This document shows, piece after piece, positions 60,404 through 64,000 of a stretch of DNA of 64,000 nt (positions are counted from its first letter, which is position 1; the number at the start of each line of letters is the position of its first letter). The notes below the pieces were generated by a model. The model was not told the origin of the DNA and made no database searches. It was given only the letters and a program-made list of their open reading frames with translations. The translations under genes and the position numbers were made by a program. Source of the DNA: Micropterus salmoides (taxonomy: Eukaryota > Chordata > Actinopteri > Centrarchiformes > Centrarchidae); the NCBI RefSeq assembly GCF_014851395.1, contig NW_024042261.1:36295942-36359941 (forward strand), in the 5' to 3' direction.

Positions 60404-61290
60404 ACCTTAATAACTCAAATTATAAGGTGGTGTGTGTTAATCTGTCTGGGCAGCGTTATTCTAGTCGGTAATCACAATCACTGTAGTGTCACATTCACGA
60501 CGTGACAAGAAAAAAGTTATTTAAAGTTGTACCTCAGGAAATGTCACTTGCATAATAAGTATAACAAGTCTGTTGTGGAGTTTGGTAAATGGTAAACCAC
60601 TTCGGATATTTAGAGGTTATACATACACTCTGTTTATAAGCAGTTTACATGCTAATTCTCTGAGCCACAACGTACAATATTAAAGTTCTGTAGTTTTCAT
60701 AGATTTTTATATCCAAAACAACGTAAAGACCGAAAGGGCTGGTAACTTCTTGCTGATGAGTACTGATGGGTTTTTTTTTTTTTGGTTGTGATGAGACTGA
60801 AGAGGTCACTAGTTCATCTGGTCACATGTTCACAGTGAATCTGTGGTTTTGAATCACCACAGAAGTGCTGAAAGTTGAGTGAAGTCGGTGTCTGTATCTG
60901 AGTAGAGCTGAATGGTTTTGCATTGCAGATCCCTTTCTAATAGTTTTTAATCTGTTCCATCAAACAAGAACGAACTGTAAGGCAGACGCAGAGAATTACT
61001 GTGTTTAAAAGTCGGTCAAAATCTCTCACAGCGTGACCGTTGTTAAGAGACCTTGTCTTCAAACTTACCAAAACATAAACACTCATTTTGAATAAAGTTA
61101 CAGTTCCTTAGTTCAGTTATGGCCAAAGCTTGTATTTAGTTTTGCTGTATTTTCAGATTGATGCATATAGAAGAACAGTGTTGATAGTTTGTTTGCTTGC
61201 TTTTTCTTTTTACATTGTAGTTCTGCAGTTTACTGGAGATTTATTGCGCAATCTGATATGCTTCAGAGTTGAAATGGTACAGTCTGAAAA
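60404..61290. other. Spacer between U2 copy 2 and aamdc
   Basis: No gene recognised. From about 60650 it matches copy 1 until the L1 target (60909), and again at 61040-61140. The aamdc promoter and a noncoding first exon are expected about here but cannot be placed. Confidence 0.4.
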
Positions 61291-61470
61291 GATGTGGCTC
61301 AGGAGGTAGAGAAGTTGTCCATGATTCCCACATGTCATCAAGTATCCTTGGGCAAGACATTGAAGCCCATATTGCTCCAGCACCTTGCATGGTGGCTCTC
61401 TGCTGTGTGTGTGAATGAGAGGCCTTTAAAAGGATTTTCAAGCCCTGCTGGAACTAACGTGTACATTACT
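61291..61470 (+). mobile_element. SINE-like repeat directly upstream of the aamdc coding exon
   Basis: GATGTGGCTCAGGAGGTAGA, CATCAAGTATCCTTGGGCAA and CACCTTGCATGGTGGCTCTC follow the same order as the fish SINE family seen at 31598-31836. In duplication copy 1 the deletion that destroyed the aamdc acceptor starts inside this repeat. Confidence 0.6.
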
Positions 61471-61536
61471 CTGCACAGAGTCATCATGTTACGTCTGTGT
61501 CTCAACCTCGTCTCACAGCAGGTATCCTCCCGTAAC

Positions 61537-62148
61537 ATGTCCTCTCCAGAGATCGCCTCTCTCTCCTGGGGCCACATGAAGGTGAAAGGATGCTCCTCCA
61601 GCTACAAGGACTGTAAGGTCTGGCCTGGAGGCAGCCGGGCCTGGGACTGGAGAGAGACTGGGACCGATGTGAGTGGAACCATATATCTATATCTATATCT
61701 ATCTCTAGAGAGAGAGAGATATCTCGAGAGAGAGAGAGAGAGAGAGAGAAATAGAGATATATATTATTTTGCTTTTCGCTCCGCAGCATTACCCAGGAGT
61801 ACAGCCTGCTGACCTGGAGGAGGTGCTGAAGAAGGGAATAGACTTGCTGGTCATCGGCAGAGGCATGAGTGAAGCTCTGCAGGTAAAACAGAACTTTTAT
61901 ATACAGTCTGTGATTCTACTTCAATGTCAAGTATGCATTGAGAATTCCTACTGATGAGGCTTACTGCATTATCAGATTAGACTTGTTTGTGCCGTCTCTT
62001 CTCTTAGGTTCCCTCCTCCACTCTGGACTTTGTGAAACAGAAAGGGGTCGACGTCAGAGTCTTGCAGACGGAGAAGGCCGTCGCTGAATACAACAAACTG
62101 GCTGGGCAGGGCGCCAAGGTGGGCGGGGTCTTCCACTCCACCTGTTGA
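61537..62148 (+). CDS. aamdc: AAMDC (Mth938 domain-containing protein), complete
   Basis: Small cytosolic Mth938-domain protein linked to adipogenesis; biochemical activity not settled. Three coding exons: 61537-61668, 61787-61882 and 62008-62148, all phase 0 with GT-AG borders. They total 369 nt, 122 residues plus stop, the same length I recall for human AAMDC. It starts MSSPEIASLSWGHMKVKG, contains CKVWPGGSRAWDWRETGTD and VIGRGMSEALQ, and ends KVGGVFHSTC. The ATG is the first in the exon, 16-19 nt after a CACAG/CAG acceptor, so an upstream noncoding exon exists. Convergent with ints4, 0.9 kb away. Confidence 0.96.
61680..61762. repeat. Compound (ATCTAT)n / (GA)n microsatellite in an aamdc intron
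   Basis: TATCTATATCTATATC followed by AGAGAGAGAG runs fills most of this 118-bp intron, 12 nt after the donor and about 25 nt before the acceptor. Length change here could affect splicing. Confidence 0.85.
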
Positions 62149-63031
62149 TGATTCCCCCCTTGCCCCTCGCTGCACCAACTGTGATGACCTACAGAAGATG
62201 GGGACAGCCTGTGGTGCACCACTGCCCACAGTCTGTTTTGCAATATGTATAGCTGATTATCTCTTCTAGCTCTCATCCTGTCTCAGCTACAGACAACTGA
62301 TTTAGGGTAAGATTGAAACATCGTTCAATTTGAAGAGAGCAAGCCTCTATTTCAGCTGTATAAATCAACGAATTCCTAGAGAAATGCACTTCAGAAGGCC
62401 TTGGCATATTTGACTCAGCTGCACTTACACAGGATGAAGAGACCTTCATCCTGAAGTGTTGTCTAAACAGGGAGTTCAGTTTGTCATTGATATAATTTCA
62501 AACATCACTTTTAGATCAAAGTGAATATATAGTACAGGTAGATTTTACTTTATAGAGGCCAATTTTGTGGAATGTAAAAGTACACGGACCACTGTCAGGT
62601 AAAAGAGACAGATAAATATAAAGTAAAACATAATGAATGTACAGTAAAGTCCACTTTTTAATGAGGTGAAAACTTTGTTTGTTTGCTACACAACATAGAA
62701 AATGAATCATCTCCATCACATGGGTTTGTCTTTATAAGAAACAATTGTCCAAAAATATCCCTGACACACCACGAGGAGGAAAAAAACAAAACTCTTGTGC
62801 TTCCTACGACTTAACCATGAATTATTTTTGCTTGGCCAAATTAAAAATTATGTATTTTTCTGTACAGTTTTAATTCAGGTCAGTTATTGTTAGTTATTAT
62901 TATTGTGAATGTAAATATGCAATGACACTGCTAACACTAATTAACTCAACATGGCTGACTTGTTTCAGTCCTGATCCAAAAATAAAAACAATCCAAGAAA
63001 CTGTTTCATGTGAAAGCTGAAGAGAGTCTTG
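62149..63031. other. aamdc 3' UTR and convergent intergenic region
   Basis: No other gene. For aamdc, an AATAAA occurs only at about 62979-62984. For ints4 on the minus strand, ATTAAA (TTTAAT at 62869-62874) is a possible signal. If these are used, the two transcripts overlap tail-to-tail by about 100 bp. Confidence 0.45.
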
Positions 63032-63807
63032 TTAGCGTCGCGCAGGTTTGGGCATGATGAAGACTTTGACGGACTTGCTGAACGGAATGGTTCCCTCCAC
63101 GGTGGCTTCTGGTGGCGGGAGGGCGTCGATGCTGTCGCTCCACCCGAGCTTGGAAGCCGAGGAGAGGGAGGTTGAGGAGGAGCTGTAGGCCAGCAGGAGA
63201 CGCACCTCAATCTGAGACGGCTCTGGGAGACAAAGACGGAGAGGAAACAATGTCAAACTGAATTCATAGATAAGTTTAAAGGTTTGAGTTGTGGGCTTCT
63301 CCCTCTCAAATTTCATACCTACCTAGATACATAATCTAAAATCCGATACAAAACTTTCTTTTTACTCAATTTAAACAATTGGATATTATTCTAATGAGCT
63401 AGGAGCTAGTTACAAGTAGCATTGGTAGCTAATGCTGGTGTTAAATTGAAACAGGAATGTGATTGGGGACTATAGCGAGCAGACACACTGAAGCTACAGG
63501 CACAGGAGAGAGAAAGTTGGAAAGATCTTTTTTTGGACGGCTGCACTGAGTTCGATATGTAGCCGAATCCCTAACTCTGCTTCTTGATTAATCTTTAATC
63601 CCCAATTAAGAGCAGATGGAGATGAAAGCATTTAAAAATGTCCCTAAAGCAGGAACCTCAGATGTGTGTGTGAGAGTTACACCGACCTGTCCATGCGGTG
63701 TGCGAGAGGTAAACCTGTGTGATGAGTCTGTGTCTATCTGGTCCAGGCTTTCTGAAGTCTCCAGGTTTAGGATGGATCACGTGACTCTGGCCGTCTGGAT
63801 ACAGAAC
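63032..63807 (-). CDS. ints4: INTS4 (Integrator complex subunit 4), last two exons
   Basis: INTS4 is the scaffold of the Integrator cleavage module with INTS9 and INTS11, which cuts snRNA precursors and nascent transcripts in the nucleus. Exons (minus): 63807-63687, encoding VLYPDGQSHVIHPKPGDFRK then HRLITQVYLSHTAWT, and 63222-63032, encoding EPSQIEVRLLLAYSSSST ... VEGTIPFSKSVKVFIMPKPA then RR and stop. The junction T-E and the ending IPFSKPVKV.IMPKPARR agree with the INTS4 C-terminal domain as I remember it. The donor of the first exon reads GTCGGT, weaker than usual. Earlier exons are outside the window. The aamdc neighbour supports the call. Confidence 0.9.
63223..63686 (-). other. Last ints4 intron
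   Basis: 464 bp, no other feature recognised. Beyond 63807 the next ints4 intron begins and includes a (C)10 run at 63942-63951. Confidence 0.6.
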
Positions 63808-64000
63808 CTGCAGAGACAGCAGGTGTTCATATTCAGAGCGAGTGAGCAAGCAGCAAAGGGTTTTAGCAACAATGAACACTGATGATCAGCCAGTTGCAAA
63901 AATCTGTAACTTTAAGAGTAGAAGAAAGTCTCATTACTAACCCCCCCCCCAGAGATCCAGTTCAGGGTTTTCCACAGGATTTAAGTCCTTAAAACCAGCA

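Larger units (their letters stand above)
57676..61977 (+). repeat. Segmental duplication copy 2 (compact)
   Basis: It lacks the four large insertions of copy 1, so it serves as the empty-site reference. Differences include an extra block near 57986-58060 absent from copy 1, four changes in U2, and a different sequence from the end of the U2 3' box (60404) to about 60650. Followed directly by the intact aamdc last exon. Confidence 0.9.

Noticed and set aside
1..64000. CRISPR arrays, bacterial operons or phage genes
   Set aside because: No regular short repeats with unique spacers; gene structure is clearly eukaryotic with introns.

Overview
The window looks like nuclear DNA from a ray-finned fish, probably a percomorph. 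Genes are split by GT-AG introns. The intergenic DNA carries many repeat types familiar from teleosts: short Ac/Dc microsatellites, hAT-like and MITE-like elements, Tc1, L2, L1 and Tx1-type LINEs, and tRNA-derived SINEs. Four protein-coding loci are recognisable by reading their exons: the 3' two thirds of mark4 (+), complete muscle creatine kinase ckm (-), complete aamdc (+) with a broken partial copy upstream, and the last two exons of ints4 (-). In addition there are three U1 snRNA copies (one truncated) and two U2 snRNA genes.

Layout. 1-22490: mark4 from the kinase alphaC region through the T-loop, UBA, spacer and KA1 domain, with a long 3' UTR. Two cassette exons precede the terminal exon, and that exon is open in two reading frames. 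22700-28310: ckm, tail-to-tail with mark4 (as MARK4/CKM are on human chromosome 19), with a TATA/CCAAT promoter and a noncoding first exon. 28311-42341: about 14 kb with no gene I can defend. It holds DNA-transposon debris, one SINE, one possible orphan MARVEL/CMTM-like exon and one perfect CArG box.

42342-61977: two copies of a segment that carries U1, a spacer, U2 and the 5' coding exons of aamdc. The second copy (57676-61977, 4.3 kb) is compact. The first (42342-53132, 10.8 kb) is swollen by insertions: a Tx1-type LINE lying inside the U1 gene and flanked by a direct repeat of about 300 bp, an L1 tail with an 11-bp target duplication, a dead Tc1 that itself carries a SINE, and a foldback element. 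Between the copies lies an L2-type LINE with another LINE fragment nested in it. U1 and U2 each have a PSE-like element at about -60 to -42 and a 3'-box-like sequence, so they look like ordinary RNA polymerase II snRNA genes. 61500-64000: the intact aamdc faces ints4, the order and orientation I recall from human 11q14.

The genes do not form a pathway. One juxtaposition is curious: ints4 encodes a subunit of the Integrator cleavage module, which forms the 3' ends of U1 and U2 precursors, and it sits 2.7 kb from a U2 gene. The strongest candidate for something new is the LINE joined precisely to U1 nucleotide 39, which hints at a U1-targeting relative of the U2- and 5S-targeting Tx1 elements. 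All calls come from reading the sequence and remembered family features; no search was run.
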